Below, one piece after another: positions 47,116 to 55,676 of a DNA stretch of 64,000 nt. The position numbers and the translations under genes are program-made. Origin of the DNA: JAFLCM01 sp964510955 (GTDB lineage Bacteria > Planctomycetota > Phycisphaerae > Phycisphaerales > UBA1924); assembly GCA_964510955.1 (NCBI GenBank), contig CAZEDW010000003.1, positions 100,817-164,816 on the forward strand. Direction: 5' to 3'. Position 1 is the first letter of the stretch. Each line of letters begins with the position of its first letter. The notes under the pieces are model-generated. The model saw only the letters and a program-made list of their open reading frames with translations. It ran no database searches and was not told where the DNA came from.

Positions 47116-48627
47116 ATGGCCCGATGGCTCACCCTCCTCGCCTTTGTGCTGGTGCTCGGCGTCCCCTTCGCCGTGCGCCCCCCCGAGGCCCGCGCGCCCG
47201 CCGACACCGACACGCTTGTCATCATCACCCCCCACGTCGAGCCCATCCGCGCCGAGTTCGCCCAGGGATTCGACCGCTGGCACCGCGCCAGGTTCGGCAA
47301 GCCCGTCGCCATCGACTGGCGCGTCCCCGGCGGGACCAGCGACATCCAGAAGCAGCTCAAGTCGGTCTACGAAAGCGCCATCACCTCCGGGCAGCTCAAG
47401 CCCGACGGCACCCTCGCGTTCGACTCGATGCCCTTTGACCTGTTCTTCGGCGGCGGGGTCTTCGAGCACAGCGTCACCAAGGCCGGCGTCAGGGCCCGGC
47501 CGCCCGGCTCGAACGAAGAGGTTTCCATCTCCATGTCGGTCCCCGCGGGCCTGCCGCAGAGCCTCCTCGACGAGGTCATCGGCGAGAACGCCATCGGGCC
47601 GGGCATGGTCTACGACCCCGAGCAATACTGGATCGGCACCGCCTTCAGCGGCTTCGGCATCGTCTTCAACCGCGACCTGCTGAGGCGGTTCAATCTGCCC
47701 GACCCCAAATCATGGTCCGACATGTGCCGGCCCGAGCTCGCCGGCTGGGTGGCGCTCGCCGATCCGCGCCAGTCGGGCTCGGTCGCCACGCTCTTCGATT
47801 CGGTCCTGAACAACTACGGCTGGGAGAAGGGCTGGCGAACGCTGCGGATGATGAGCGCCAACTCGCGCTACTTCACCAACAGCGCCCCCAAGGTGCCCAT
47901 CGACGTCAGCCAGGGTGAGGCCGCCATGGGCGTGGCGATCAGCCATTACGGTCGCTACCAGGCCCAGATGGTCATGCGCCCCGGCGAAACGCCCCAGACA
48001 TCCCGCGTCGGCTACGTCGACCCGCCGGGCGAGGTGTTCATTGACGCCGACCCCGTCAGCCTGCTCCGGGGCGGCCCCCACCCCGAGCTGGCCCGCCGCT
48101 TCATCGAGTACTGCCTCACCGAAGAGGGCCAGTCGCTTTGGCAGTTCCGGGTCCGCTCCGCCGACGACCCCAGCCCCCTGGGGCCGCGGCAGTTCGAGCT
48201 CCGCCGCATGCCCGTCCGCAGGTCCATGTACACCCGGCACCTCGACCAGCTGGTCGACAAGGACAACCCGTACGAACTCGCCAGCAAGGTGAAGGAGCGC
48301 GGCTGGCGCGACGCCGTCGGCCCGCTCATGGGCGCCTTCGGCATTGACACCCACGACGAGCTGGTCCGGGCCTGGGAGGCGCTGAACCGGGCCAGGGCCT
48401 CCGGCGCCCCGGGCGAGCGGATCGCCCAGATGGAGACCGCCTTCTTCGCATTTCCCGAATGGCACACGCCCGACGCGGAGCTCCCCTTCAACGAACACAA
48501 CATCAAGTTGATTCTCCCCGACCTCAAGCGGGCCAGTAGGGACGGCCGCATGCCCGCCATCAAGGTCCGGTGGATCCGTTTCTTCCGCGACAAATACGCC
48601 GAGGTCGAACGCCTCGCGGCCCAATAG
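47116..48627 (+). CDS. Extracellular solute-binding protein (family 1-like), orphan
   Basis: This 503-residue exported binding protein is of the type used by ABC importers. A signal-like segment (WLTLLAFVLVLGVPFAV) is followed by LVIITPHVEPIRAEFAQGFDRWHRARFGKPVAIDW, typical of iron(III)/putrescine-type family 1 binding proteins, and later FNRDLLRRFNLPDPKSWSDM and LLRGGPHPELARRFIEYCLTEEGQ. No permease or ATPase gene is adjacent, so the importer must be elsewhere or the protein acts alone. ribD follows after about ten bases on the same strand. Confidence 0.85.
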   Translation: MARWLTLLAFVLVLGVPFAVRPPEARAPADTDTLVIITPHVEPIRAEFAQGFDRWHRARFGKPVAIDWRVPGGTSDIQKQLKSVYESAITSGQLKPDGTLAFDSMPFDLFFGGGVFEHSVTKAGVRARPPGSNEEVSISMSVPAGLPQSLLDEVIGENAIGPGMVYDPEQYWIGTAFSGFGIVFNRDLLRRFNLPDPKSWSDMCRPELAGWVALADPRQSGSVATLFDSVLNNYGWEKGWRTLRMMSANSRYFTNSAPKVPIDVSQGEAAMGVAISHYGRYQAQMVMRPGETPQTSRVGYVDPPGEVFIDADPVSLLRGGPHPELARRFIEYCLTEEGQSLWQFRVRSADDPSPLGPRQFELRRMPVRRSMYTRHLDQLVDKDNPYELASKVKERGWRDAVGPLMGAFGIDTHDELVRAWEALNRARASGAPGERIAQMETAFFAFPEWHTPDAELPFNEHNIKLILPDLKRASRDGRMPAIKVRWIRFFRDKYAEVERLAAQ

Positions 48628-48636
48628 TCTCCCCGC

Positions 48637-49803
48637 GTGGACGAAGCCCAGGACATCCTCGACCGGCACATGCTCACGCTGGCGGCCCGCGCCGCGTGGC
48701 GGGGCATGGGGCTGGTCGAGCCGAACCCCATGGTCGGCTGCGTCATCGGCGCTCCCGACGGGCGCGTCCTGGGCATCGGCCATCACCGGCGCTTCGGCGG
48801 CCCCCACGCTGAGATCGACGCCCTCGACGCCTGCCGCCGGCTGGGCAACCCCACCCGCGGCGCCACGGCGTGGGTCACCCTCGAGCCCTGCGCCCACATC
48901 GGAAAAACGCCCCCCTGCGCCGATGCGCTGGTCCGCGCCGGCATCGCCCGCGTCGTTATTGCCCGGCGCGACCCCAACCCGGTCTCCACCGGCGGCGTCG
49001 AGAAGCTCACCGCCGCCGGCATCGAGGTTCGGCAGGCACCCCCGCACCCGCTGGCGCTGCGCGTGGGCGACCCCTTCGTCAAGCGGGTGACCTCTGGGCT
49101 GCCCTGGGTGATCGTGAAATGGGCCCAAACCCTTGACGGCAAAGTGGCCACGCGCACCGGCGACAGCAAATGGATCAGTTGCGAGGCCTCACGCCGAACC
49201 GTCCACCGGCTGCGCACCCGCGTCGACGCCATCATCACCGGCCTGGGCACCGTCACGGCGGACGACCCCTTGCTCACACCCCGCGGCGTCGCGGTGCGGC
49301 GCCGCCCGCTGCGGTGCGTGCTCGACTCGACGCTTGCGATCAGCCCCGAATCACAGCTCGTCAGAACCGCGCGCGAGGCGCCCCTGCTGGTGTTCACCGC
49401 CGACGACGCCCCGAACCAGGCCCGCGCTGCGGCCCTGCGTTCCCTGGGCGCCGAGGTCCGCTCCGTAGGCGCCGACGCCACCGGTCTCAGTCTCCCCGAC
49501 GTGCTGCGCAGCCTCGTCGCGGCGCCCGGCTGCTCCACCGTGCTCGTTGAGGCCGGCCCACGACTGGCGGCGTCGTTCATCGCCCAGGGACTGGCCGATG
49601 AACTGCTCGTGTTCGTCGCCCCCCGGGTCCTGGGCGATCCCGGCGCGCCGTCCATCGCCGCCTGGGGCAGCCCCGCTTTGATCGCCCAATCTCGCCGACT
49701 GATGCTCCTGCGATGTTCGCGCACGGGCGAAGACGCGTGCCTTTGCTACGCCGCGCCGCCCCCGCCAAAAGCAAACGGGGCCCGCGCGGGCCCCGCTGCA
49801 TGA
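48637..49803 (+). CDS. ribD: Bifunctional riboflavin biosynthesis deaminase/reductase RibD
   Basis: RibD performs two riboflavin steps: deamination of the diaminopyrimidine and reduction of the ribosyl side chain. The deaminase domain (about 8-155) shows HAE in GGPHAEIDAL and EPCAHIGKTPPC, the zinc site. The reductase domain (about 160-370) shows VKWAQTLDGKVATRTGDSKWIS, ITGLGTVTADDPLLTPR and VEAGPRLAASFIAQGLADE. The GTG at 48637 fits the family start. The last ten codons are built on a terminator palindrome. No other rib gene is nearby. Confidence 0.95.
   Translation: MDEAQDILDRHMLTLAARAAWRGMGLVEPNPMVGCVIGAPDGRVLGIGHHRRFGGPHAEIDALDACRRLGNPTRGATAWVTLEPCAHIGKTPPCADALVRAGIARVVIARRDPNPVSTGGVEKLTAAGIEVRQAPPHPLALRVGDPFVKRVTSGLPWVIVKWAQTLDGKVATRTGDSKWISCEASRRTVHRLRTRVDAIITGLGTVTADDPLLTPRGVAVRRRPLRCVLDSTLAISPESQLVRTAREAPLLVFTADDAPNQARAAALRSLGAEVRSVGADATGLSLPDVLRSLVAAPGCSTVLVEAGPRLAASFIAQGLADELLVFVAPRVLGDPGAPSIAAWGSPALIAQSRRLMLLRCSRTGEDACLCYAAPPPPKANGARAGPAA
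49767..49795 (-). terminator. Rho-independent terminator inside the end of ribD, for the opposing gene
   Basis: CGGGGCCCGCGCGGGCCCCG (49776-49795) is a perfect palindrome. On the minus strand it is followed by GTTTGCTTTT. It lies about 65 bases past the stop of the GH56-like gene, and ribD codons pass through it. Confidence 0.75.
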
Positions 49804-49860
49804 CACGGTCGGTACGTTCATTCTCTCCTCGCCCGGGGAGTGGGCGGGAGAACTCCATGG

Positions 49861-51417
49861 CTATTCGTTGGTCGGCACATCGGCGACCTGCGTGCCGCTT
49901 GAATCCTCGGTCTGCTGCTGGTTCTTCTTGGCGAACATGCGGGACCATCGGCGCTTCTCATACGTCTGCACGTCGCGCTGAACGGTCGCGCGAGAGGCGT
50001 TGCCCGCCAGGCCGGACTTCGCCTGGATGAACGCCGGGCCCTTGCGGACTTTCTTCTTCTTCGCCGGCGATTGAGCACCGTCATTCGTACCGGACTGGGT
50101 GCCCGCCGACGTCTCCCGCACCTCGGTGCCCGGGGGCGGCGGGGGCGTGCCCGGCTCCGCACCGGAATCGCCGCCGGACGCGGCCTGGTTGTTCGAAGCG
50201 ACCTGCTGAGACTGACTCTGGCCCGAGGCGCCGCCCGACGAGCCCGCGCTGCTGGCGCCCGGACCGCCGCTGGCGACAGGCGTCCCCGACGAACCGCTCG
50301 AGCCCGATGAGCCCGAGCCGTTCGATCCGCCCGAGCCGCCCGAAGCCTGCGATCCGCTGCCGTTCCGATCGCCCGAATCGCCTGTGCCGTGCCCCGACCC
50401 GCCGCCGCCCTGGGCCAGCGGAGGCGGATTGAACTCGGCGTCGGCGTCCGCGACCGCGGCGCGAAGGCGCGCGGGGATGTACTGGGCGTACTGGTCTACG
50501 AGCGCCTGGTCGCCGAAGTACTCCCAGAAGATAATTCCATCGGCACCCTTCAGGCGCGGCTCACGCAGCATCCGGCGCAGGTCGGTATCGGGGAGCATCT
50601 CCCCGCCAAAGACCGTGTTCATCGTGTGGACCCGGCACCACGCAAAGGGAACCACCGGGCGGTCGCCCATCATCTGGCGTGCGGTGCCCACAAGGTCGCG
50701 CATGTGGTTGGGGTAGTACACCTGCTCCGAGTAACCCTGGGTGGGCGGGTCCTGGGGCGCGACCGGGCATACGACGTACGCCGAGGGGTACATCGCCCCG
50801 GCCGCCTGCCACAGCCATCCCAGCTCGTCCTTGTGCTGGACGTGGAAGTCACGCGGATAGCCGTAGAACCCCCACTTGGCGTTGGGACGCACCTGCTTGG
50901 CGGTGTTCAGGGTGAGCAGGATGAAGGTCTTGGCCGCGGCCTCGAAGTCCCGCTTCGCAAAGGCCTCGATCTCCGCGTCCGTCGCGCCGGGGTACTTCGT
51001 GCGGGCGACCTGGCGTGACAGCGCCTTGTGGGTCTCGTCGGTGTCGTCCCAGAAGATCTCCCAGGACTCGTAGTCGAAGACCGCGTACCCGTCGAACGAG
51101 GCGTCGGGTATCTGCTGCCCGATGTCCGCGATGAGCTTCGTCGCGTGGGCCTGCATGTCGGCGGCCTCGGGCACGCCGCCGTTGTACGCGGTGCCCTGAT
51201 AGATGCGGGGGTACGACCCGGCGCGCCAGTCGTAGAGCACCTTCACGCGCCCCCTGGTGATCTGGGGCACGCTCGAAATATCCACGCTCGGTTCTCTCGG
51301 GCCGAACGCGCCCCACAGGAACTCATAAGGACCGGTCTGGCCGAAGGCGCCCCCCGCGCAAAGCACGAGCCCGAGGGTGGCCTGAAGCGCGGAGCGGAAA
51401 GGCAGCTTGAACATCAT
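49861..51417 (-). CDS. GH56 hyaluronidase-like secreted protein
   Basis: This 518-residue protein has a signal peptide (about 1-27). The N-terminal 330 residues closely follow animal and venom GH56 hyaluronidases: NGGVPEAADMQAHATKLIADI then QQIPDASFDGYAVFDYESW, with Asp115 and Glu117 in the DxE positions of the catalytic pair, FEAAAKTFILLTLNTAKQVRPNAKWGFYGYPRDF, LGWLWQAAGAMYPSAYV and GADGIIFWEYFGD. GH56 enzymes cleave hyaluronan or chondroitin. Residues about 335-450 are Gly/Ser-rich linker, and the tail is basic. It is probably secreted or surface-held. GH56 is known mainly from animals; known bacterial hyaluronidases are mostly lyases. The catalytic match is strong, activity is untested. 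Confidence 0.82.
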   Translation of the reverse strand: MMFKLPFRSALQATLGLVLCAGGAFGQTGPYEFLWGAFGPREPSVDISSVPQITRGRVKVLYDWRAGSYPRIYQGTAYNGGVPEAADMQAHATKLIADIGQQIPDASFDGYAVFDYESWEIFWDDTDETHKALSRQVARTKYPGATDAEIEAFAKRDFEAAAKTFILLTLNTAKQVRPNAKWGFYGYPRDFHVQHKDELGWLWQAAGAMYPSAYVVCPVAPQDPPTQGYSEQVYYPNHMRDLVGTARQMMGDRPVVPFAWCRVHTMNTVFGGEMLPDTDLRRMLREPRLKGADGIIFWEYFGDQALVDQYAQYIPARLRAAVADADAEFNPPPLAQGGGGSGHGTGDSGDRNGSGSQASGGSGGSNGSGSSGSSGSSGTPVASGGPGASSAGSSGGASGQSQSQQVASNNQAASGGDSGAEPGTPPPPPGTEVRETSAGTQSGTNDGAQSPAKKKKVRKGPAFIQAKSGLAGNASRATVQRDVQTYEKRRWSRMFAKKNQQQTEDSSGTQVADVPTNE

Positions 51418-51747
51418 GGGCGGCGTCCTCGCGTGGCCCGTCGGATCGCACGGGCCGGACTCGAACAGGTCGATTCATCCCGACCATCGACCCCCTGCGC
51501 CGCGTTCATCAGGCCTTTGCCCTCGATCCGCGCGTGCGCGGCCCGGACGCCACGGTTGCAACGCGTATGAACAAGGCAACACCGGCGCGTGACCGTCACG
51601 CGCAAAGTCGGACAATCTCGCGCGTCCCGCCTTGACAGGCCACGCATCGGATGTGATACCCCTGCCCGTCCGATCATCCCCGGTCCGAGATTGAACGAGC
51701 CCACGGCGTGGGCCCCCGCCCGTCACCCCGCACAGGTTCGCGGACGC
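51418..51747. other. Intergenic region upstream of the GH56-like gene
   Basis: No supportable gene. A 19-bp palindrome, GCGCGTGAC-C-GTCACGCGC (51585-51603), lies about 170 bases upstream of the GH56-like start and could be an operator. A plus-strand TTGACA with a weak GATACC 17 bases on (51632-51660) has no gene to serve. Confidence 0.45.
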
Positions 51748-52074
51748 TCAGCCCCGCGCGGGCTCGCCGCCATGATCGGACCCCAGGTGGGCCAGGTGGT
51801 CGCCCATCACCGCGACAACCATCGAGCACCGCCCGTTCACACCCAGCTTGCGGTACAGCCGCTCCAGGTGCGTGTGCACCGTGTGGTTGCTGATATTCAT
51901 CCGCGCCGCGATGGCCGCTTCCTTCAGGTCATCGAACACCCCGCGGACAACTTCAAGCTCGCGGTCCGAGAGGCTCAGCCGCCCGGCGACCTGCGTCCAC
52001 TGCGCATCAGACAGCACGCCGCTGTTGTACACGGCCTTCGCACGAGCGCCGCTCTGTCCGGGAACCTGGTCCAT
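51748..52074 (-). CDS. LuxR/NarL-type HTH DNA-binding protein
   Basis: This small protein (108 residues from ATG 52074) is essentially one GerE/LuxR-type helix-turn-helix: LSLSDRELEVVRGVFDDLKEAAIAARMNISNHTVHTHLERLYRKLGV, with the recognition helix ISNHTVHTHL. No receiver or autoinducer domain precedes it. Longer starts (ATG 52203, GTG 52224) add only AT-richer, non-family-like residues, so I use 52074. It may regulate the GH56-like gene downstream on the same strand or its divergent neighbour. It shares a divergent region with the DUF3052 gene, containing an inverted repeat. Confidence 0.78.
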   Translation of the reverse strand: MDQVPGQSGARAKAVYNSGVLSDAQWTQVAGRLSLSDRELEVVRGVFDDLKEAAIAARMNISNHTVHTHLERLYRKLGVNGRCSMVVAVMGDHLAHLGSDHGGEPARG

Positions 52075-52205
52075 GTGGCGCGACAAGCCGAATCGTTTGA
52101 AACTGCCCGCGACCCCGCATTGTGAACGTTTTGTCAAGCTCTGCTTGTGGTCCACCAAACAGTTGACGGCTGATCGTGGGACATTAAACCAGGCACGATT
52201 CATGT

Positions 52206-52224
52206 GTGGCGTCAGAAACGCCAC
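52206..52224. promoter_or_regulatory. 7-bp inverted repeat between divergent genes
   Basis: GTGGCGT and ACGCCAC are separated by five bases, between the LuxR-type gene and the DUF3052 gene. It could be an operator for the HTH protein. Confidence 0.4.
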
Positions 52225-52280
52225 TCCTTCACGCCGTATCCTGTGCCCAAACTGACCCCAAACACCAACCCAATGCCCCC

Positions 52281-52706
52281 ATGGCCGGTTACTCAGGAAC
52301 CCCTCTGCCTCAGAAACTCGGGATCAAGCCCGGCTCGCGGGTCGCGCTGCTCGGAGCGCCGCCCACGCTGCGCAGCGCTCTGACGCCCTGGCCGGCGGGC
52401 GCGAAGCTCTCGACTCGAACCACGCAGTCCGGCACGGACGTGATCGTCCTGTTCGCGCCGGATCGTCGCGCGCTGGCGGCCCGCTTCCCGCGCGCCGCCG
52501 ACTCGCTCAGCCCAAGCGGCGGGCTGTGGATCGCCTGGCCCAAAAAGACCTCAGGAGTTACGACCGACCTCACCGAGGGCATCGTGCGCGAGCTCGGCCT
52601 GGCGGCCGGCCTCGTGGACAACAAGGTGTGCGCCGTCGATGAAACCTGGAGCGCGCTGCGGTTCGTCATCCGTCTGAAGGACCGGCCCGGGCCGTCGCGG
52701 ACGTGA
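52281..52706 (+). CDS. DUF3052-family protein
   Basis: This 141-residue protein resembles DUF3052: MAGYSGTPLPQKLGIKPGSRVALLGAP ... DVIVLFAPDRRALAARFPRAADSLSPSGGLWIAWPKKTSGVTTDLTEGIVRELGLAAGLVDNKVCAVDETWSALRFVIRLKDR. Function is unknown; the fold is thought to be Rossmann-like. The start at 52281 aligns with the family. It converges with yggS, whose stop lies three bases away. Confidence 0.82.
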   Translation: MAGYSGTPLPQKLGIKPGSRVALLGAPPTLRSALTPWPAGAKLSTRTTQSGTDVIVLFAPDRRALAARFPRAADSLSPSGGLWIAWPKKTSGVTTDLTEGIVRELGLAAGLVDNKVCAVDETWSALRFVIRLKDRPGPSRT

Positions 52707-52709
52707 GCC

Positions 52710-53612
52710 TCAGGGCTTGCCCGGCTCGTCGTCCTCGTCGACTTCCTGCTCTTCCACCTGCGGCTCGCCGAACAGCGCGCTGCCCACCCGGACCATGTTC
52801 GCGCCGCACTCGATCGCAACCTCGTAGTCGTTGCTCATCCCCATCGAGAGGATGTTGAAGTTCGGCTTCCCCACGCCCCGCGTCTTGATGTCCTCGAAGA
52901 GCTCCCGGCACCGAGAGAACACCGGGCGGGACAGCTCAGGGTTTTCGGCGTGCGGCGCCATGCACATCAACCCGCGCACGCGGAGGTGGATCATCGAGTC
53001 GACCTGCTCGCACAGGTGCATCGCCGCCGGCACAGCGCAGCCGAACCGGCCCTCCTCGCCCGTGCAGTTCACCTGCACCAGCACGTCCACCACCCGGTCC
53101 TTCTTGAACGCGACGCCCTGGATCTCTTCCACCAGCCGCAGCGAGTCCACGCTGTGAACCAGGCGCACCACGTCGATGGCCTTTTTCACCTTGTTCCGCT
53201 GCAGGTGCCCGATGAGGTGCCAGCGCACCTTTCCGCTCACCCCCCCGGGGGCGTCTGGCGGCGTCGGCCCGGTGCCCGGCTGCGCGCGCGAGGGTCGCGC
53301 CAGCGGGAACTCGAACAACCCGGCGCTGGGCGCCATTTCCTGCCGCGCCGCCGCCGCCACCCCGGGCAGCTCGCGCCGCCGCTGCAGCATGTCCTCGACC
53401 TGCGCCGCCCGCTGAATCAGCTGCTGCACCCGGCTCTCGCCCAGGTCGACGTGCCCCAGGTCGATCAGCTCGCGGACCTGCTGCATGTCGGCGTACTTGG
53501 TCACCGCCACCAGCAGCACATCCTGCGGGCGCCGACCGGACCGCGCCGCGGCTTCCGCCACTCGGTCCTTCACCTGCGCATACCTTGATTCCAGCGTCTC
53601 GACCGTGGCCAT
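52710..53612 (-). CDS. YggS-family PLP homeostasis protein
   Basis: YggS/PLPBP proteins hold pyridoxal phosphate without known catalysis and help keep PLP and amino-acid pools in balance. The PLP lysine is K39 (LLVAVTKYADMQQV). DLGESRVQQLIQ, WHLIGHLQRNKVKKAID, VHSVDSLRLVEEI, VQVNCTGEEGRFG, GLMCMAPHA, LSMGMSNDYEVAIECGANMVRVGSALFG are all present. About 50 residues of Ala/Pro-rich sequence are inserted before WHLIGHLQ, so the protein is 300 rather than about 230 residues, with a short acidic tail. Confidence 0.92.
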   Translation of the reverse strand: MATVETLESRYAQVKDRVAEAAARSGRRPQDVLLVAVTKYADMQQVRELIDLGHVDLGESRVQQLIQRAAQVEDMLQRRRELPGVAAAARQEMAPSAGLFEFPLARPSRAQPGTGPTPPDAPGGVSGKVRWHLIGHLQRNKVKKAIDVVRLVHSVDSLRLVEEIQGVAFKKDRVVDVLVQVNCTGEEGRFGCAVPAAMHLCEQVDSMIHLRVRGLMCMAPHAENPELSRPVFSRCRELFEDIKTRGVGKPNFNILSMGMSNDYEVAIECGANMVRVGSALFGEPQVEEQEVDEDDEPGKP

Positions 53613-53761
53613 CCCGCTCCTCTACACTTCACCCCCGAAACCAAAGCCCCGCGATTTCAGTCCCGGCGTCCTGCCGGGCACGAGTCGGGCCAGATGATAC
53701 GCGGGGTGCCGGGGCAAGGCCGATCCACCCAGCTTCCTCTCCGCCAACGCGAGCCAGACAC

Positions 53762-54250
53762 ATGAAGAACGACCACCTCACGCCGCGCGACCAGCCCCTC
53801 AAAGCCGGCGACCCCGCCCCGGATTTCGTGCTGCAGGACCAGAACCGCCAGGAATGGCGCCTTTCCGAGGCCGCCAAGAAGGGTGACGTGGTCCTGTGCT
53901 TCTACCCGCTCGATTTCTCACCCGTCTGCTCCACCGAGATGAAGTGCGTCACCGACGAGTTCCAGCGCTACCAGTCCAGGGGCGCCCAGGTCGTCGGCGT
54001 CTCCTGCGACTCGTTCTTCACCCACAAGGCCTGGGCCGATTCCCTGGGCCTCAAGCAGACCCTCCTCGCCGACATGCACCGCCAGGTCTGCAAGGCCTAC
54101 GGCCTCTACTTCCCCGACCTCAACTGCGCCTCCCGCGGCACCGTCGTCATCGCCAAGTCCCCCGACGGCAAACCCAAGGTCAAATGGGTCCAGTCCCGCG
54201 CCATCAAGGACGCCATGAAGAACGACGACGTCCTGGCGGCGATCTCTTGA
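53762..54250 (+). CDS. Peroxiredoxin (AhpC/TSA family, AhpE-like)
   Basis: This 162-residue thiol peroxidase reduces peroxides. Its peroxidatic Cys is C56 in YPLDFSPVCSTEMKC, with Pro49, Thr/Ser and Arg-equivalent surroundings of the family, and GVSCDSFFTHKAWADSLG follows. A clear resolving Cys is not assignable, so it may be 1-Cys or use C62. The ATG at 53762 is the family-like start. A repeat element and then an FAH-family gene follow on the same strand. Confidence 0.9.
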   Translation: MKNDHLTPRDQPLKAGDPAPDFVLQDQNRQEWRLSEAAKKGDVVLCFYPLDFSPVCSTEMKCVTDEFQRYQSRGAQVVGVSCDSFFTHKAWADSLGLKQTLLADMHRQVCKAYGLYFPDLNCASRGTVVIAKSPDGKPKVKWVQSRAIKDAMKNDDVLAAIS

Positions 54251-54251
54251 A

Positions 54252-54336
54252 GAAGGCATCAAGGCGGGAGGCATCGAGGCATCAAGCCATGCCCGGTGCT
54301 TCCGACTCGATGCCTTGATGCCTTGATGCCTTCCTC
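54252..54336. repeat. GCATCAAGGC-family inverted repeat before the FAH-family gene
   Basis: GAAGGCATCAAGGC (left end) and GCCTTGATGCCTTC (right end) are exact reverse complements, with reiterated GGCATC(A/G)AGGC words inside each arm. It ends at the two bases before the ATG at 54338. Half copies sit at 1121 and 14511. Confidence 0.88.
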
Positions 54337-54337
54337 C

Positions 54338-55060
54338 ATGAACCTCCTCAAAACCGATCACGGCGTCTCCATCGCCCTCCGCCAAGGGGGGCTGCTGCCC
54401 ATCCGCCACATCATCGGCATCGGGCGCAACTACGCCGAGCACGCCAAGGAACAGGGCGCGGCGGTGCCCGACCGCCCCATGGTCTTCACCAAAAGCCTCT
54501 CAGCCCTGGGGCTCTCAGGCGACCCCATCGTCATCCCGCCCGTGTGCCGCGACCGTGAGCAGGTGGATTACGAGGGCGAGTTGTGCGCCGTCGTCGGCAA
54601 GCCCGCCAAGGACGTGTCCGAGTCCCAGGCCGCCGACCCCGCCTCGGGCATCATTCTGGGTTACTGTGTCGCCAACGACGTCTCCGCACGCTGGTGGCAG
54701 AAGGAAGGCTCCGGCGGGCAGTTCTACCGCGGCAAGAGCTTCGACACCTTCTGCCCCATCGGGCCCACGGTGGTCCCCGCCGCCGAACTCGGGGACCCCA
54801 TGAACCTGCGCCTCCGCACCACGCTCAACGGCGAGACCGTGCAGGACGCCTCCACCGGCGAGATGATCTACTCCGTCGCCGCCCTCATCGCCGACCTTTC
54901 TCGCGGCGCAACCCTGCCGGCCGGCACGCTGCTGCTCACCGGCACGCCCAGCGGGGTCGGCTTCGCCCGCAAGCCGCCCCGCTTCCTCAAGGCCGGCGAC
55001 ACCGTCCGCATCGAGATCGAGCGCATCGGCGCCATCGAGAACCGCGTGATCGACGGCTGA
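54338..55060 (+). CDS. Fumarylacetoacetate hydrolase-family protein
   Basis: This 240-residue protein is of the FAH superfamily, which includes acylpyruvases and decarboxylases with Mg2+ bound by E-x-E ... D: DYEGELCAVVGK and CVANDVSAR here. IGRNYAEHAKE, FYRGKSFDTFCPIGP, MIYSVAALIADLS and LLTGTPSGVGFARKPP are typical of the oxaloacetate/acylpyruvate group. The substrate is uncertain. The ATG at 54338 directly follows a repeat element; a start upstream would translate the repeat. aroK follows after about 20 bases, and the two may form a unit. Confidence 0.88.
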   Translation: MNLLKTDHGVSIALRQGGLLPIRHIIGIGRNYAEHAKEQGAAVPDRPMVFTKSLSALGLSGDPIVIPPVCRDREQVDYEGELCAVVGKPAKDVSESQAADPASGIILGYCVANDVSARWWQKEGSGGQFYRGKSFDTFCPIGPTVVPAAELGDPMNLRLRTTLNGETVQDASTGEMIYSVAALIADLSRGATLPAGTLLLTGTPSGVGFARKPPRFLKAGDTVRIEIERIGAIENRVIDG

Positions 55061-55079
55061 ACGGCGCACGCATCGCGTC

Positions 55080-55622
55080 ATGCAAGACCAGCCCGCCAGC
55101 CCATCCTCGATCGTGCTCATGGGCCTCCGCGCCAGCGGCAAATCCACGCTCGGCGCGGCACTCGCAAACCGGCTCTCCCGCCCCTTCGTTGACCTCGACG
55201 ACCGCACCCTGGCCCTGCTCGGGGTACCGACTGCGAGCGAGGCCTGGGACCGGCTCGGCGAACCCGCGTTCCGCGCCGCCGAGGTGCGCGCCCTGCACGG
55301 GGCGCTCGCCACCCCGGGCCAGGTAATCGCGCTCGGCGGCGGCACCCCCACCGCCCCCGGCGCCGCCGAGCTGCTCCGCGGTGCCCAGAACACCCGGCTC
55401 GTCTACCTCCGCTGCCAGCCCCACGTGCTCCGCGAGCGCCTTTCCCGGAGCGGCGGACCCGGCGCCAACCGCCCCAGCCTCACCGGGAAAGACCCGCTCG
55501 CCGAGATCGACACGGTCTTCGCCCAGCGCGACCCGCTCTACCGCTCGCTGGCGACGCACGTGATCGAGTCGAGCGCCTCCCCCACCGGCTTGATCGCCGA
55601 GCTGATCAGCGTCTGCGGCTGA
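55080..55622 (+). CDS. aroK: Shikimate kinase
   Basis: Shikimate kinase phosphorylates shikimate in aromatic amino-acid synthesis. The 180-residue protein has Walker A MGLRASGKST, the substrate Asp-Asp region (FVDLDDRTLALLG), GGG in ALGGGTPTAP and RPSL with the lid Arg. The P-loop Gly-Leu-Arg-Ala pattern is usual for AroK. Slightly divergent lid region. It follows the FAH-family gene closely and precedes rseP by about 50 bases. Confidence 0.9.
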   Translation: MQDQPASPSSIVLMGLRASGKSTLGAALANRLSRPFVDLDDRTLALLGVPTASEAWDRLGEPAFRAAEVRALHGALATPGQVIALGGGTPTAPGAAELLRGAQNTRLVYLRCQPHVLRERLSRSGGPGANRPSLTGKDPLAEIDTVFAQRDPLYRSLATHVIESSASPTGLIAELISVCG

Positions 55623-55676
55623 CGCCCCCGGCGCCTCCAGCGGTCGCGCCATCGCGTCGATCTATCATTGCGGCGC

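Noticed and set aside
51632..51660. Plus-strand promoter-like TTGACA...GATACC
   Set aside because: The -10 is poor and no plus-strand gene begins within about 600 bases; an antisense RNA is possible but unsupported.
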